This document shows positions 1 to 8,859 of a stretch of DNA of 64,000 nucleotides, one piece after another. How positions within the stretch are numbered: position 1 is the first letter of the stretch; every line of letters starts with the position of its first letter. This stretch comes from an uncultured SAR86 cluster bacterium. GTDB taxonomy: Bacteria > Pseudomonadota > Gammaproteobacteria > Magnimaribacterales > Magnimaribacteraceae. The notes beneath the pieces were generated by a model. That model had not been told where the DNA came from. It ran no database searches and saw only the letters and a list, made by a program, of their open reading frames with translations. The translations under genes and the position numbers were made by a program. The DNA is taken from contig CACNCK010000004.1 of assembly GCA_902618945.1 (NCBI GenBank), positions 1 through 64,000 of the forward strand, read 5' to 3'.

Positions 1-413
1 CACACAACTTCCCAATTTGCTCTTTCCTTGGCTAAAGATAGTCCAATTGCACCTGAACCGGTTCCTAAATCCAAGACTCTAATTTTTTTCTCATCAAATA
101 TTTCTAAGACTTTTTGAACTAAGATTTCTGTTTCTGGTCTAGGAACTAAGACATTCTGATCGACGTAAAGGCTAAGATTCCAGAATTCGATATTATTTAT
201 TAAATAAGCTAGAGGCTCACCTTTTTCTCTTCGCTGAGTGAGTTCTTTAAGTTTATTTATAATGTCACCTGTTAATCGAGGGTTATCTCTATATAGAGTA
301 TTCCTATCAATTTCTAATAGATGTAATAACAATAACTCAATATCCAGTTGAGAGCTTACAATGCTTGATTGCTTGAGAAGTTTTATCTGGTTTAAAGCAG
401 ACTGATCATCCAT
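1..413 (-). CDS. prmC: Release factor glutamine methyltransferase PrmC (N-terminal part)
   Basis: PrmC (HemK) methylates the Gln of the GGQ motif in release factors, using S-adenosylmethionine. The frame starts with ATG at 413-411, which shares one base with the prfA stop (TGATG), and runs off the left edge after about 137 codons. Visible are the N-terminal helical substrate-binding domain, the conserved RPET segment at residues 92-95, and the SAM-binding glycine loop DLGTGSGA at residues 115-122. The catalytic NPPY motif would lie outside the window. The prfA-prmC pair puts the enzyme next to its substrate gene and they are surely co-transcribed. The gene is cut only by the window edge. Confidence 0.95.
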   Translation of the reverse strand, partial: MDDQSALNQIKLLKQSSIVSSQLDIELLLLHLLEIDRNTLYRDNPRLTGDIINKLKELTQRREKGEPLAYLINNIEFWNLSLYVDQNVLVPRPETEILVQKVLEIFDEKKIRVLDLGTGSGAIGLSLAKERANWEVV

Positions 414-1501
414 CAGCTTGAAGATTCAAGATTAGCCAGGGCTCTTGCTTGGTTCTCTTCGAGTAAAGCTGTGATCATAACCTCCATATCTCCATCTAAA
501 AAACCGGGTAAATTATGAACAGAAAACTCAATACGATGATCAGTGATTCTATTTTGTGGGAAGTTATAAGTTCTTATTTTTTCAGATCTATCCCCTGACC
601 CTACCATGACTCTTCTATTTTCAGCCTGTTCAGACTCTACTTTCTCTTTCTCAGCATTTTGTAATTTCGAATGAAGTAATGAAAGGGCTTTTTCTTTGTT
701 TTTATGTTGTGACCGACCATCCTGGCACTCTACTACTATACCTGACGGTATGTGAGTTAATCTAACAGCAGAATCTGTTTTATTAACATGCTGACCTCCA
801 GCACCTGATGCTCGAAAGGTATCAACCCTCAAATCATTTTTATCTATGTTTATTTCCGCTAAGTCATCTTGTTCTGCTAAAACAGCAACCGAACATGCTG
901 ATGTGTGCACTCTTCCTTGAGACTCTGTAGATGGAACTCTTTGTACCCTATGAACCCCAGCTTCAAATTTTAGTTGCTTGTAAACATCGGAGCCCTCTAT
1001 TCTTGTAACAAGTTCCTTGAACCCACCATGATCGCCCTCTCTCACGCTGACTATCTCCATCTTCCAGTTATTCCTTTCAGATAATCGAGAATACATTCTA
1101 TACAGATCACCGGAGAAAAGAGCAGCTTCATCGCCTCCTGTACCGGCTCTTATTTCAAGAAAAACATCTTTTGAATCATCAGGATCCTTGGGAAGTAGTA
1201 ACCGTTTAAGCTCATTTTCAAGATCATCAATATTTTGCTTTAGTTCCTCGAATTCCATTTCTGCCATTTGTTTTATTTCAGGATCAGAATCTTTCATAAG
1301 TACTCTGGCTTCATTCATATCATCTTCAGCTTTTTTGAATACATTGAATGCATTCACAACAGGAGATAAATCTGCGTATTCTTTTGAAAGTTTTATAAAC
1401 TCTTCCTGATTAGAGGTTATATCTGGCTTACTCAAAAGAGATTCTATTTCTTCATATCTTAAAGAAACATCACCTAATTTAGTTAAAATACTCTCTATCA
1501 T
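413..1501 (-). CDS. prfA: Peptide chain release factor 1
   Basis: RF1 reads UAA and UAG stop codons in the ribosomal A site and triggers hydrolysis of peptidyl-tRNA. The 362-residue length matches the family. The GGQ catalytic tripeptide is at 235-237 in GAGGQHVNKTDSAVRL, and the stop-codon recognition tripeptide is PST at 190-192 (RF1 type PxT, not the SPF of RF2). A weak SD-like AAAGG precedes the ATG at 1501. In E. coli hemA lies upstream of prfA in the same operon; here the divergent lolB gene starts only 30 bases away, so hemA is absent from this locus and prfA needs its own promoter. Confidence 0.98.
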   Translation of the reverse strand: MIESILTKLGDVSLRYEEIESLLSKPDITSNQEEFIKLSKEYADLSPVVNAFNVFKKAEDDMNEARVLMKDSDPEIKQMAEMEFEELKQNIDDLENELKRLLLPKDPDDSKDVFLEIRAGTGGDEAALFSGDLYRMYSRLSERNNWKMEIVSVREGDHGGFKELVTRIEGSDVYKQLKFEAGVHRVQRVPSTESQGRVHTSACSVAVLAEQDDLAEINIDKNDLRVDTFRASGAGGQHVNKTDSAVRLTHIPSGIVVECQDGRSQHKNKEKALSLLHSKLQNAEKEKVESEQAENRRVMVGSGDRSEKIRTYNFPQNRITDHRIEFSVHNLPGFLDGDMEVMITALLEENQARALANLESSS

Positions 1502-1518
1502 TTATATAAACCTTTGTT

Positions 1519-1524
1519 GATAAT
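1519..1524 (+). promoter_or_regulatory. Possible lolB -10 box, leaderless configuration
   Basis: GATAAT (5 of 6 matches to TATAAT) lies seven bases before the ATG at 1532. No Shine-Dalgarno sequence is visible, and no convincing -35 was found. If used, transcription would start at or next to the start codon. Confidence 0.3.
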
Positions 1525-1531
1525 AGAATTA

Positions 1532-2047
1532 ATGACCAATCTACGAAGATTATTTTCACAGTATGTAATCGTTTTATCACTAATAATTATATCTCTTGGA
1601 TGCACTTCAATCCCTACGGAATCACAAAAATTTTCGCCCGAAATAAAAAGTGTACAAGAAAATTTCAAAATCGAAGGTAAGTTTAAGCTTTCGTATATGG
1701 ATAGCAAGGAAACAGGTTACTTCGTTCTAAGCAAAGAAGGTAATACAGTTTCGCTGAATATTGGGAAAAACTACCTACTACCAGAGAAAGTTATCATCCT
1801 AGATAGAAGGAAGACACTAAATATGAATGAATTTATTGAAATTAATATCTTGCCTTACAACTTACCTATATTAAAGGTTGAGAGGTTTTTAGAATTATTA
1901 TTAGGACTTGAATCAAAAGATCTACAAGATGAGGAAATAGGATTGGAATTAGAAACTAAAGCATCTGATGGTTATCCTTCAGAAGTCACTCTTTTATATA
2001 AAGACTTAAATCTTCTCATAAAAGTTAATAAAATATGGAAGAATTAA
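1532..2047 (+). CDS. lolB: Outer-membrane lipoprotein insertion protein LolB
   Basis: LolB receives lipoproteins from the periplasmic carrier LolA and inserts them into the outer membrane; it is itself a lipoprotein. The start was set at ATG 1532 (171 residues) rather than an in-frame TTG at 1514, because it gives a compact lipoprotein signal: basic MTNLRR, a hydrophobic core, and lipobox ISLG-C with the lipidated Cys at 24. The body is divergent beta-rich sequence, as usual for LolB. It overlaps ispE by 13 bases, matching the E. coli order lolB-ispE-prs. The assignment rests on signal type, size and synteny more than on strict motifs. Confidence 0.87.
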   Translation: MTNLRRLFSQYVIVLSLIIISLGCTSIPTESQKFSPEIKSVQENFKIEGKFKLSYMDSKETGYFVLSKEGNTVSLNIGKNYLLPEKVIILDRRKTLNMNEFIEINILPYNLPILKVERFLELLLGLESKDLQDEEIGLELETKASDGYPSEVTLLYKDLNLLIKVNKIWKN

Positions 2048-2847
2048 AATTAAGAGCACCCGCAAAACTTAACTTACATCTAGAGGTATTAAAAAAAAGG
2101 CGTGATGGATTCCATGACTTATCCTCATTATTTACTCTAATTGAATTATTTGACGATATAACGCTCAGAAAAAATTCAAATTCTATTGAATTAATTGAAT
2201 CTGATCCTATAAAACAAAATATTGTTTTAAAAGCGGCAAACCTCCTAAAGGAATTATTCTCTGTTAAGGAAGGCGTCAAAATTGAACTCGTAAAGTCTAT
2301 ACCTGATCAAAAGGGTTTAGGGGGTGGAAGTTCCGACGCAGCATCAACACTACTAGGCTTAAGAAAATTTTGGAATTTGGATATATCAGACCAAGATCTT
2401 GCAAAGATTGCTCTAAAGTTAGGTTCAGATGTTCCTTTCTTTATATACGGTAAGACTGCCTGGGCAGAAGGAAGAGGTGAAATTCTGGCTGAATATCCAT
2501 ATAAAAAGAAATATTACTTGTTATTTTTGCCCTCATTAAAGATAAGTACTAAAGATGCTTTTGAGCAAGCTAGTTTTATATCTAGGCCTAAAATCAGTAA
2601 AAAGAACTTTACTAATGATCAGTCATTTAATAGCTTTGAAGAATGGATAAGAAACACTTATTCGGAAATGGATGAAGCTTTTGAGAATCTTAGATTGATT
2701 GGAGAACCTAGATTATCTGGAACTGGTTCTACCATTTTTATAGAGTTTGATAATAAATCTGCTGCGAAATCAGCACAAAAACATTTTCCTGAGTTAGTTC
2801 TAACAAAAAGCTTAGAACGTTCACCCTTAATGCAAATAATAGAATAA
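2035..2847 (+). CDS. ispE: 4-diphosphocytidyl-2-C-methyl-D-erythritol kinase
   Basis: IspE phosphorylates CDP-methylerythritol with ATP in the non-mevalonate (MEP) isoprenoid pathway in the cytoplasm. The 270-residue GHMP kinase has the N-terminal APAKLNLHL substrate segment (8-16), the ATP-binding glycine loop GLGGGSSDAA (94-103) and a later SDVPFF segment carrying the catalytic Asp. The start at 2035 lies within the last codons of lolB, indicating translational coupling. tRNA-Gln and prs follow on the same strand. Confidence 0.96.
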   Translation: MEELKLRAPAKLNLHLEVLKKRRDGFHDLSSLFTLIELFDDITLRKNSNSIELIESDPIKQNIVLKAANLLKELFSVKEGVKIELVKSIPDQKGLGGGSSDAASTLLGLRKFWNLDISDQDLAKIALKLGSDVPFFIYGKTAWAEGRGEILAEYPYKKKYYLLFLPSLKISTKDAFEQASFISRPKISKKNFTNDQSFNSFEEWIRNTYSEMDEAFENLRLIGEPRLSGTGSTIFIEFDNKSAAKSAQKHFPELVLTKSLERSPLMQIIE

Positions 2848-2866
2848 AATACGCAAAATATATGAA

Positions 2867-2941
2867 TGGGGTGTGGCCAAGCGGTAAGGCAGCGGCTTTT
2901 GATGCCGCCATGCGCTGGTTCGAATCCAGCCACCCCAGCCA
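2867..2941 (+). tRNA. tRNA-Gln (TTG)
   Basis: A 75-base cloverleaf: acceptor TGGGGTG pairs with CACCCCA, discriminator G, and an encoded CCA. The anticodon TTG is at 2899-2901 in loop TTTTGAT closed by GCGGC/GCCGC, and the T arm contains GGTTCGAATCC. Length and many positions match E. coli tRNA-Gln. It sits between ispE and prs on the same strand and may be cut out of a shared transcript. Confidence 0.97.
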
Positions 2942-2957
2942 TCTATAGGAGATATAA

Positions 2958-3914
2958 ATGGAGAAAAGACATCAAAAAATAGCTGTCTTTAGCGGAACAG
3001 CCAACCTCGAGCTTACTGAAAAAATTTGTAAAAAACTTTCTTTAAAGCAAGGTAAAGCTGATATCGGTCGTTTTAGCGATGGCGAAATCAGTGTAAAAAT
3101 CAATGAAAATGTAAGAGGTAAAGATGTTTACATAATTCAACCAACTTGCAGTCCTTCTCATGTAAATTTAATAGAATTAATATTAATGGTTGACGCTCTT
3201 AGGTGGTCTTCTGCAGGAAGAATTACAGCTGTTATTCCATATTATGGATACGCAAGGCAAGATAGACGGGTAAGATCTCAAAGAGTTCCAATCAGTGCTA
3301 AAGTTATTGCAGGTATCTTAGAAAGATCCGGAATTGATAGAGTTTTAACAGTAGAGCTTCATTCTGAACAGATTCAAGGATTTTTTGATATACCAGTAGA
3401 TAATATATACGGGACAAAAGTTATCTATGAGGACATAAAAAAACAAAAATTCAAGGACATATTAGTTGTAAGTCCCGATGTCGGAGGCGTAGTTAGGTCA
3501 AGGGCTCTATCTAAATTCTTAGATATTGGTGACTTAGCAATTATCGATAAAAGAAGAGACGAAGCAAATAAATCTGAGGTGATGAATGTGATAGGAGATG
3601 TTTCAAAAAAAGATTGTTTGCTTTATGACGATATGGCAGACACATGTGGAACATTATGCAATGCAGCTGATGCATTAAAGGCCAAGGATGCTGAAAGTGT
3701 GAGTGCTTATATCACTCATCCTGTTTTATCTGGTGATGCAATAGAAAAAATAAATCAATCTTCACTTGATCAATTAGTTGTAACAGATACTATACCGCTC
3801 TCGGAAGAAGCTAAATCCTGTAAAAAGATAAGATGTATATCCTTAGCACCGACTTTAGCTGAGGCCATAAAGAGATTAAATAAAGAGGAATCTATAAGTG
3901 AAATGCTTATGTGA
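2958..3914 (+). CDS. prs: Ribose-phosphate pyrophosphokinase (PRPP synthase)
   Basis: Prs makes 5-phosphoribosyl-1-pyrophosphate from ribose 5-phosphate and ATP, feeding nucleotide, histidine, tryptophan and NAD synthesis. The 318-residue length is typical of class I enzymes. Visible are the RYGYARQDR-like catalytic loop ([15 protein letters not shown]), [12 protein letters not shown], and the PRPP-binding loop DDMADTCGT at 224-232. The last has Cys where E. coli has Gly, a form shared with eukaryotic PRPS. A good SD (TAGGAGAT) precedes ATG 2958. The order ispE-tRNA-Gln-prs-rplY-pth-ychF is widespread in gammaproteobacteria. Confidence 0.97.
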   Translation: MEKRHQKIAVFSGTANLELTEKICKKLSLKQGKADIGRFSDGEISVKINENVRGKDVYIIQPTCSPSHVNLIELILMVDALRWSSAGRITAVIPYYGYARQDRRVRSQRVPISAKVIAGILERSGIDRVLTVELHSEQIQGFFDIPVDNIYGTKVIYEDIKKQKFKDILVVSPDVGGVVRSRALSKFLDIGDLAIIDKRRDEANKSEVMNVIGDVSKKDCLLYDDMADTCGTLCNAADALKAKDAESVSAYITHPVLSGDAIEKINQSSLDQLVVTDTIPLSEEAKSCKKIRCISLAPTLAEAIKRLNKEESISEMLM

Positions 3915-3925
3915 TCAATTGAATT

Positions 3926-4612
3926 ATGAGTGAACAAGTCAATTTAAATGCAACCAACAGAGAAGTTGAAGGTAAATCTTCAAGTAGACAGTTGAGAAGA
4001 ATGGGTTCAGTACCTGCCGTGATATATGGTGGAGAAAAAGATCCTATGAGGATATCTATTTTAGAGAAAGATATTGCAAAAGCATCCGAAATCCCTGGAT
4101 TTGCTACTCAAATATTGAACATAAATATTTCAGGTGAAGAGCAAAATGTTATTGTGAAAGAAATTCAAAGGCATCCGGCTACTCAAAGAGTTCTTCATGC
4201 TGACCTTCAAAGAGTTAATCCTGATACGAAAATTAATATTTCAGTTCCTGTAAGGTTCTTAAATGAAGATAACTGCATGGGCGTAAAAATGCATGGCGGT
4301 GCAATCTCACGTTTGATTAATGACATTGATATAAGTTGTCTAGCTTCCAATCTTCCAGAATATCTTGAAGTAGATGTAGCTGAACTTGATGTTGGGGACT
4401 CAATATTTTTATCAGCTCTTAATCTGCCTGAAGGAGTAGAAATTCCATCACTCGCACTTGGCGATGATAGAGATCAGGCTGTAGTTTCAGTAACGGAGGC
4501 TAAAGTACTTGATGTTGAGCCTGAAATCATTGAATCCGAAGAAGACGGAGAATCTTCTGAAGAACAAGATGCTCCAGAATCTACTGACGGTCAAGAAGAG
4601 GCTGACGAATAA
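3926..4612 (+). CDS. rplY: 50S ribosomal protein L25/general stress protein Ctc
   Basis: This is the long Ctc/TL5-type L25 (228 residues) that binds 5S rRNA in the large subunit. The N-terminal RNA-binding beta barrel covers roughly 1-95 (SSRQLRRMGSVPAVIYGG), followed by the C-terminal Ctc domain. Residues after about 190 form a strongly acidic tail rich in Glu, Asp and Ser, common in proteobacterial long forms and probably disordered. It is 11 bases downstream of prs and precedes pth. Confidence 0.95.
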   Translation: MSEQVNLNATNREVEGKSSSRQLRRMGSVPAVIYGGEKDPMRISILEKDIAKASEIPGFATQILNINISGEEQNVIVKEIQRHPATQRVLHADLQRVNPDTKINISVPVRFLNEDNCMGVKMHGGAISRLINDIDISCLASNLPEYLEVDVAELDVGDSIFLSALNLPEGVEIPSLALGDDRDQAVVSVTEAKVLDVEPEIIESEEDGESSEEQDAPESTDGQEEADE

Positions 4613-4629
4613 TACTTCAATAAGATTTC

Positions 4630-5226
4630 ATGGAACCACTATTGATATTAGGGTTAGGTAATCCTGGTAAAGAATACGCCCTTACTCGTCATAATGCTGG
4701 TGCTGATTACGTTGAATTGCTTTGCAGAAAATACTCGTTAACTCTAAAAAAAGAAAGACAAATCCATGGTCAATTTGCTGAATTTGTTAATGAAAACTAT
4801 AAGTTAATTTTTGTAACGTCTTCTACCTTTATGAATGAAAGTGGCTTGTGCGTGTCAAAAACAAAAAAATTTTTTAATCTTAAAACAGAACAAATTCTAA
4901 TAGCCCATGATGAAATAGATCTACCTAATTCAGAAATAAAGCTGAAAGAGTCAGGCGGACATGGTGGTCATAATGGTCTTAGAAACATAATCGATCATTT
5001 ACAAGGAGATAGTTCTTTTAAAAGATTAAGAATTGGAATAGGCAAACCAGAGAAAGGTGAAGATATCATTTCATATGTCCTAAAAAAGGCTTCAGTAGAA
5101 GAAAGAGAAAAATTAATGTGTAATCTTGTTAATTACCTAGATCTGGGGGAAAGAATAATCCAAGATGGCTGGCAAAAGACTGTAATGAATTATCATACAA
5201 ATAAGGATGAAAGTAATGAGTCTTAA
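4630..5226 (+). CDS. pth: Peptidyl-tRNA hydrolase
   Basis: Pth cleaves peptidyl-tRNA that drops off ribosomes, recycling tRNA. The 198-residue protein shows GLGNPGKEY at 8-16, the catalytic His21 in TRHNAG, and the conserved AHDEIDLP and GGHGGHNGLRNI segments that shape the active site. Size matches E. coli Pth. The last 11 bases overlap ychF, so the two are likely translated in concert. Confidence 0.97.
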   Translation: MEPLLILGLGNPGKEYALTRHNAGADYVELLCRKYSLTLKKERQIHGQFAEFVNENYKLIFVTSSTFMNESGLCVSKTKKFFNLKTEQILIAHDEIDLPNSEIKLKESGGHGGHNGLRNIIDHLQGDSSFKRLRIGIGKPEKGEDIISYVLKKASVEEREKLMCNLVNYLDLGERIIQDGWQKTVMNYHTNKDESNES

Positions 5227-6304
5227 GTGTGGGATAGTTGGACTTCCTAATGTCGGCAAATCAACATTGTTTAATGCTTTAACAGCTGCGGGGATAGAAG
5301 CACAAAATTTCCCTTTTTGTACTATTGAACCTAATAAAGGTATCGTTCCTGTGCCGGATCCAAGGCTTAATAAGGTCGCTAAGATCGTAAATCCTGAAAA
5401 AATAATACCTACAACTACAGAGTTCGTTGATATTGCTGGGCTAGTGAAAGGTGCATCGGAGGGAGAAGGTTTAGGAAATAAATTTCTTTCACATATAAGA
5501 GAAACTCAAGCAATTCTGCATGTTATTAGATGTTTTGAAAATCCTGATATTACACATGTGCATGAAGAAGTTAATCCTGTTGTAGACCTAGAAACTGTGG
5601 AGACCGAACTTCTTCTTGCCGATATTGAAACTTTGTCAAATGCGTTACTTAGGTTGGAAAAGGTCACTAGATCAGGAAATAAAGAGGCAATGATTCAAAA
5701 AGATAAATTCCAGAACCTATCTGACGAATTAAGTAGCGGAATTTTAGGAAGGAATACAGAGAGCTTTAAAAAAGATCAAAATGCCTATAAAGAGTTAGGC
5801 TTGATAACCGTAAAACCCTGTTTATATGTAGGAAATGTTGAAAATTTAGATTCTGATAATATTTTACTTGAGGATTTGATTAGCTATGCTCAAGAAAGAG
5901 ATTCCACAGTTATTCCTTTGTGTAATCAACTAGAGGCTGAAATTGCTGAACTTGATTTTGAAGAGGGTATGGAATTCCTAAAGGATATGGGACTAGAAGA
6001 GCCAGGGCTCAATAAACTTATAAGGGAAAGTTACAAGATGTTATCTTTGATAACTTACTTTACTGCTGGGGAAAAAGAAGTTAGGGCTTGGACAACAAAA
6101 GAAGGTTCTACGGCTCCTGAAGCTGCTGGAGTAATTCACACTGACTTTCAAAAGGGATTTATTAGAGCTGAAACTATCGCTTATGATGACTATATTGAAT
6201 ATTCAGGTGAGTTAGGAGCTAAGGAAGCAGGAAAACTTCGTTCTGAGGGTAACGAATACATTGTTAAAGATGGCGATGTGATGCACTTTAGGTTTAATGT
6301 TTAA
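5216..6304 (+). CDS. ychF: Redox-regulated ATPase YchF (OLA1 family)
   Basis: YchF is an Obg-related P-loop protein that binds ribosomes and hydrolyses ATP rather than GTP; it is linked to stress responses. ATG 5216 (MSLKCGIVGLPNVGKST) was chosen over the in-frame ATG 5207, since homologues begin about three residues before KCGIVGLPNVG and an SD-like AAGGA lies at the right distance. The P-loop GLPNVGKST spans 9-17, the switch segment DIAGLVKGAS follows, and a C-terminal TGS domain ends the 362-residue protein. It overlaps pth by 11 bases. Confidence 0.96.
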   Translation: MSLKCGIVGLPNVGKSTLFNALTAAGIEAQNFPFCTIEPNKGIVPVPDPRLNKVAKIVNPEKIIPTTTEFVDIAGLVKGASEGEGLGNKFLSHIRETQAILHVIRCFENPDITHVHEEVNPVVDLETVETELLLADIETLSNALLRLEKVTRSGNKEAMIQKDKFQNLSDELSSGILGRNTESFKKDQNAYKELGLITVKPCLYVGNVENLDSDNILLEDLISYAQERDSTVIPLCNQLEAEIAELDFEEGMEFLKDMGLEEPGLNKLIRESYKMLSLITYFTAGEKEVRAWTTKEGSTAPEAAGVIHTDFQKGFIRAETIAYDDYIEYSGELGAKEAGKLRSEGNEYIVKDGDVMHFRFNV

Positions 6305-6350
6305 TAGTTTACTCGACTTTATCCTAACTGATCTCTAAAATTCGCAGCAA

Positions 6351-6427
6351 GGTTGTGTAGCTCAGCTGGTTAGAGCGCGGCATTCATAATGCCGAGGTCG
6401 GTGGTTCAAGCCCACCCACAACCACCA
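6351..6427 (+). tRNA. tRNA-Met (CAT), probably elongator
   Basis: A 77-base cloverleaf with acceptor GGTTGTG/CACAACC, discriminator A and encoded CCA. The anticodon CAT is at 6385-6387 in loop TTCATAA closed by CGGCA/TGCCG. It lacks the three stacked G-C pairs of the initiator. The pairs T4-A69 and G5-C68 and the variable loop resemble elongator Met more than the CAT tRNA-Ile modified by TilS, but that alternative is not excluded. Its last base directly abuts the stop codon of the convergent pnp gene. Confidence 0.93.
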
Positions 6428-8512
6428 TTAGTCTTCTAATCCTTTCATCGTTAATCTTATTTTGCCTTGCCCATCTACCTCTAGAACTTTAACCTTTACT
6501 TCTTCACCTTCAACAAAATAGTCTGAAACATTTTCTACTCTTTCTTCTGAGATTTCTGAAACATGAACTAGTCCATCTCTTCCAGGCATAATTGTAACGA
6601 AAGCTCCAAAATCTTTAATATTAGCTACAGTCCCTGTATAAATCTTATTGACCTCTGGTTCAGCAGTTATTTCCTCAATCTTTTTTTGAGCAGATTCTCT
6701 GGATTCTGGAGTATCTCCATAAATGGTAACCTTACCGCTATCCTCTACTTCAATAATTGCGCCAGTCTCTTCAGTAAGTCCTCTAATAGTTTCACCGCCT
6801 TTACCAATAACGTCTCTAATCTTTTTAGTATTAATCTGCAAGACAACCGCTTGAGGAGCTTTTTCAGACAACTTTTCTCGAGAGGAAGAAATGACCTCAT
6901 TCATAGACGAGAGTATATGATTTCTTGCAGTATGTGCTTTTTCTAAAGCAACTTCGAATATTTCTTCAGTAATTCCGTCTATTTTGATGTCCATTTGAAG
7001 AGCAGTTATGCCCTCAGAAGTTCCAGCAACTTTAAAATCCATATCACCAAGGTGATCTTCATCACCTAGGATATCAGTAATTACTGCGAATCCTTCTTCT
7101 TCCTTAACTAATCCCATAGCTATACCTGCCACAGCAGCCTTGAGAGGAATTCCTGCATCCATTAGCGCTAGACTTGAACCACAAACACTTGCCATTGAGC
7201 TGGAACCATTGGACTCTGTTATTTCGGAAACTACTCTAATTGTGTAAGGGAAATCATCTGGTGAAGGTAAAACAGCCTCTAAAGCTCTCCTTGCGAGTTT
7301 ACCATGTCCTATCTCTCTTCTTTTTGGACCAGACAAGAATCCTGCTTCTCCTACCGAATAAGGAGGGAAATTATAATGAAGCATAAATTGATCCTTGAAC
7401 TCACCTTCTAAAGCATCTATTAGTTGAGCTTGTCTAGGAGAACCAAGAGTCGAGGTTACAATTGCTTGAGTTTCGCCTCGAGTAAATAACGCAGAACCAT
7501 GAGTATTCTTTAAGACACCAGTTTCAATGAATAAAGGTCTAACAGTGTCTAAATCCCTTCCATCAATTCTCGGGGCACCTTCGATCAATCTAGTTCTAAC
7601 AATGTTTTTCCCTACTTTCTTAAATGCATCAAGCAAATCATTCTGTGAAAAAGAATCTTCTTCCTCTGATTCATTCTCTTTAAGAATCTTTTCTCTTACC
7701 TCTGATAGGGCTTGGACCCTTTCTTGTTTGATTTGCAAAGCATAAGCGGCAGAAATTTGATCACCATAATTGCTTCTCACTAACTCAACAACTTCCGAGC
7801 CTAAAACTTTTGGTTCATATTCAAATCTAGGTTTCCCTATATCGGTTACCATTTCTTTTATTGCTTCAATTGCTACTTGCATCTCTTGGTGAGCAAATAA
7901 AATGCCTCCCAGCATCTGATCTTCAGAAAGTTCTTTAGCTTCTGATTCAACCATAATTACAGCTGCATCACTTCCAGCAATAACCATATCTAAGTGAGAT
8001 TCTTTCAATTCGCTCCTTGTTGGATTGATACAATAGTTGCCGTCAATAAATCCAACCCTTATCGCTCCAAGGGGGCCATTGAATGGCAGTCCCGATATAG
8101 CTACAGCAGCTGAGGCAGCTAGGAAGGAAAGGATATCCGGATCAACATCCTTATCAGAGGAGATGACGGTACAAATTACTTGAACTTCATAAAGGAAATC
8201 ATCATTGAATAAAGGCCTCAAAGGTCTATCAATTAGTCTAGAAGTAAGTGTCTCCTTTTCAGTAGGTCTGCCTTCTCTCTTGAAGAAACCTCCAGGTATT
8301 TTACCTGTAGCATATGTCTTCTCTTGATAATTAACAGTCAAAGGGAAGAAGTCTTGATGTTCGCCGGGTGCTTTACCTACTACAACTGTGGCTAATACTT
8401 GTGTATCCTCGCATGTAGCAATTACTGCACCAGTGGCTTGTCTGGCAACTTTTCCAGATTCTAAGGTAATTTCTTTTTCACCCAAAATGAATGATTTTTT
8501 ATAACTTTCCAT
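6428..8512 (-). CDS. pnp: Polyribonucleotide nucleotidyltransferase (PNPase)
   Basis: PNPase degrades RNA 3' to 5' by phosphorolysis and acts in the degradosome and in RNA quality control. The 694-residue protein contains two RNase PH domains (roughly 10-140 and 315-455), a KH domain with [11 protein letters not shown], and a C-terminal S1 domain ending in [11 protein letters not shown]. The short tail found after S1 in E. coli is absent. It is the last gene of the long minus-strand block, after rpsO, and its stop codon touches the 3' end of the opposing tRNA-Met. Confidence 0.98.
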   Translation of the reverse strand: MESYKKSFILGEKEITLESGKVARQATGAVIATCEDTQVLATVVVGKAPGEHQDFFPLTVNYQEKTYATGKIPGGFFKREGRPTEKETLTSRLIDRPLRPLFNDDFLYEVQVICTVISSDKDVDPDILSFLAASAAVAISGLPFNGPLGAIRVGFIDGNYCINPTRSELKESHLDMVIAGSDAAVIMVESEAKELSEDQMLGGILFAHQEMQVAIEAIKEMVTDIGKPRFEYEPKVLGSEVVELVRSNYGDQISAAYALQIKQERVQALSEVREKILKENESEEEDSFSQNDLLDAFKKVGKNIVRTRLIEGAPRIDGRDLDTVRPLFIETGVLKNTHGSALFTRGETQAIVTSTLGSPRQAQLIDALEGEFKDQFMLHYNFPPYSVGEAGFLSGPKRREIGHGKLARRALEAVLPSPDDFPYTIRVVSEITESNGSSSMASVCGSSLALMDAGIPLKAAVAGIAMGLVKEEEGFAVITDILGDEDHLGDMDFKVAGTSEGITALQMDIKIDGITEEIFEVALEKAHTARNHILSSMNEVISSSREKLSEKAPQAVVLQINTKKIRDVIGKGGETIRGLTEETGAIIEVEDSGKVTIYGDTPESRESAQKKIEEITAEPEVNKIYTGTVANIKDFGAFVTIMPGRDGLVHVSEISEERVENVSDYFVEGEEVKVKVLEVDGQGKIRLTMKGLED

Positions 8513-8536
8513 TTTATTTTCCTATTTTACAGAGCC

Positions 8537-8577
8537 CTATTGCCCAGTAATTAAATGATCAATGAAATTAGGGATAG
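8537..8577 (-). promoter_or_regulatory. rpsO-pnp intergenic stem-loop
   Basis: On the transcript (minus strand) a stem forms from CTAT, CCC and TAATT pairing with AATTA, GGG and ATAG, interrupted by two 2-base bulges on one side, directly after the rpsO stop. No T tract follows, so it is not an intrinsic terminator. In E. coli the same interval holds an RNase III-processed hairpin through which PNPase represses its own synthesis; an equivalent role is inferred from position only. Confidence 0.4.
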
Positions 8578-8578
8578 A

Positions 8579-8848
8579 TTATCTTCTTAAACCCAAGTCC
8601 GAGATTAGCTTTGTATAAGTCTCTGGTTTGGATGTTTTTATGTAATCAAGTAGTTTTCTACGTTGATTCACCATTCTAATTAATCCTGTTCTGGAATGAT
8701 GATCCTTAGCGTTAGATTTGAAATGAGATTGAAGTGCATCTATATTTGCTGACAATAATGCAACTTGGACCTCAGGCGATCCTGTATCTTTATCTGTTCT
8801 TGCGAACTTTGATACTATTTCTTTTTTTTCTGTATTACTTAGTGCCAA
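8579..8848 (-). CDS. rpsO: 30S ribosomal protein S15
   Basis: S15 is a primary 16S rRNA-binding protein needed for platform assembly. At 89 residues it matches the E. coli protein in length. Characteristic segments are [14 protein letters not shown], the [15 protein letters not shown] rRNA-contact helix and [12 protein letters not shown]. It lies between truB (11-base gap) and pnp in the conserved order, so any rpsO-specific promoter would lie inside truB. Confidence 0.98.
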   Translation of the reverse strand: MALSNTEKKEIVSKFARTDKDTGSPEVQVALLSANIDALQSHFKSNAKDHHSRTGLIRMVNQRRKLLDYIKTSKPETYTKLISDLGLRR

Positions 8849-8859
8849 TTTTTTTTCCT

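Noticed and set aside
2658-2942. Minus-strand frame covering tRNA-Gln
   Set aside because: It reads through a tRNA and the end of ispE; its MAGVAGFEPAHGG start is a familiar artefact of translated tRNA sequence.
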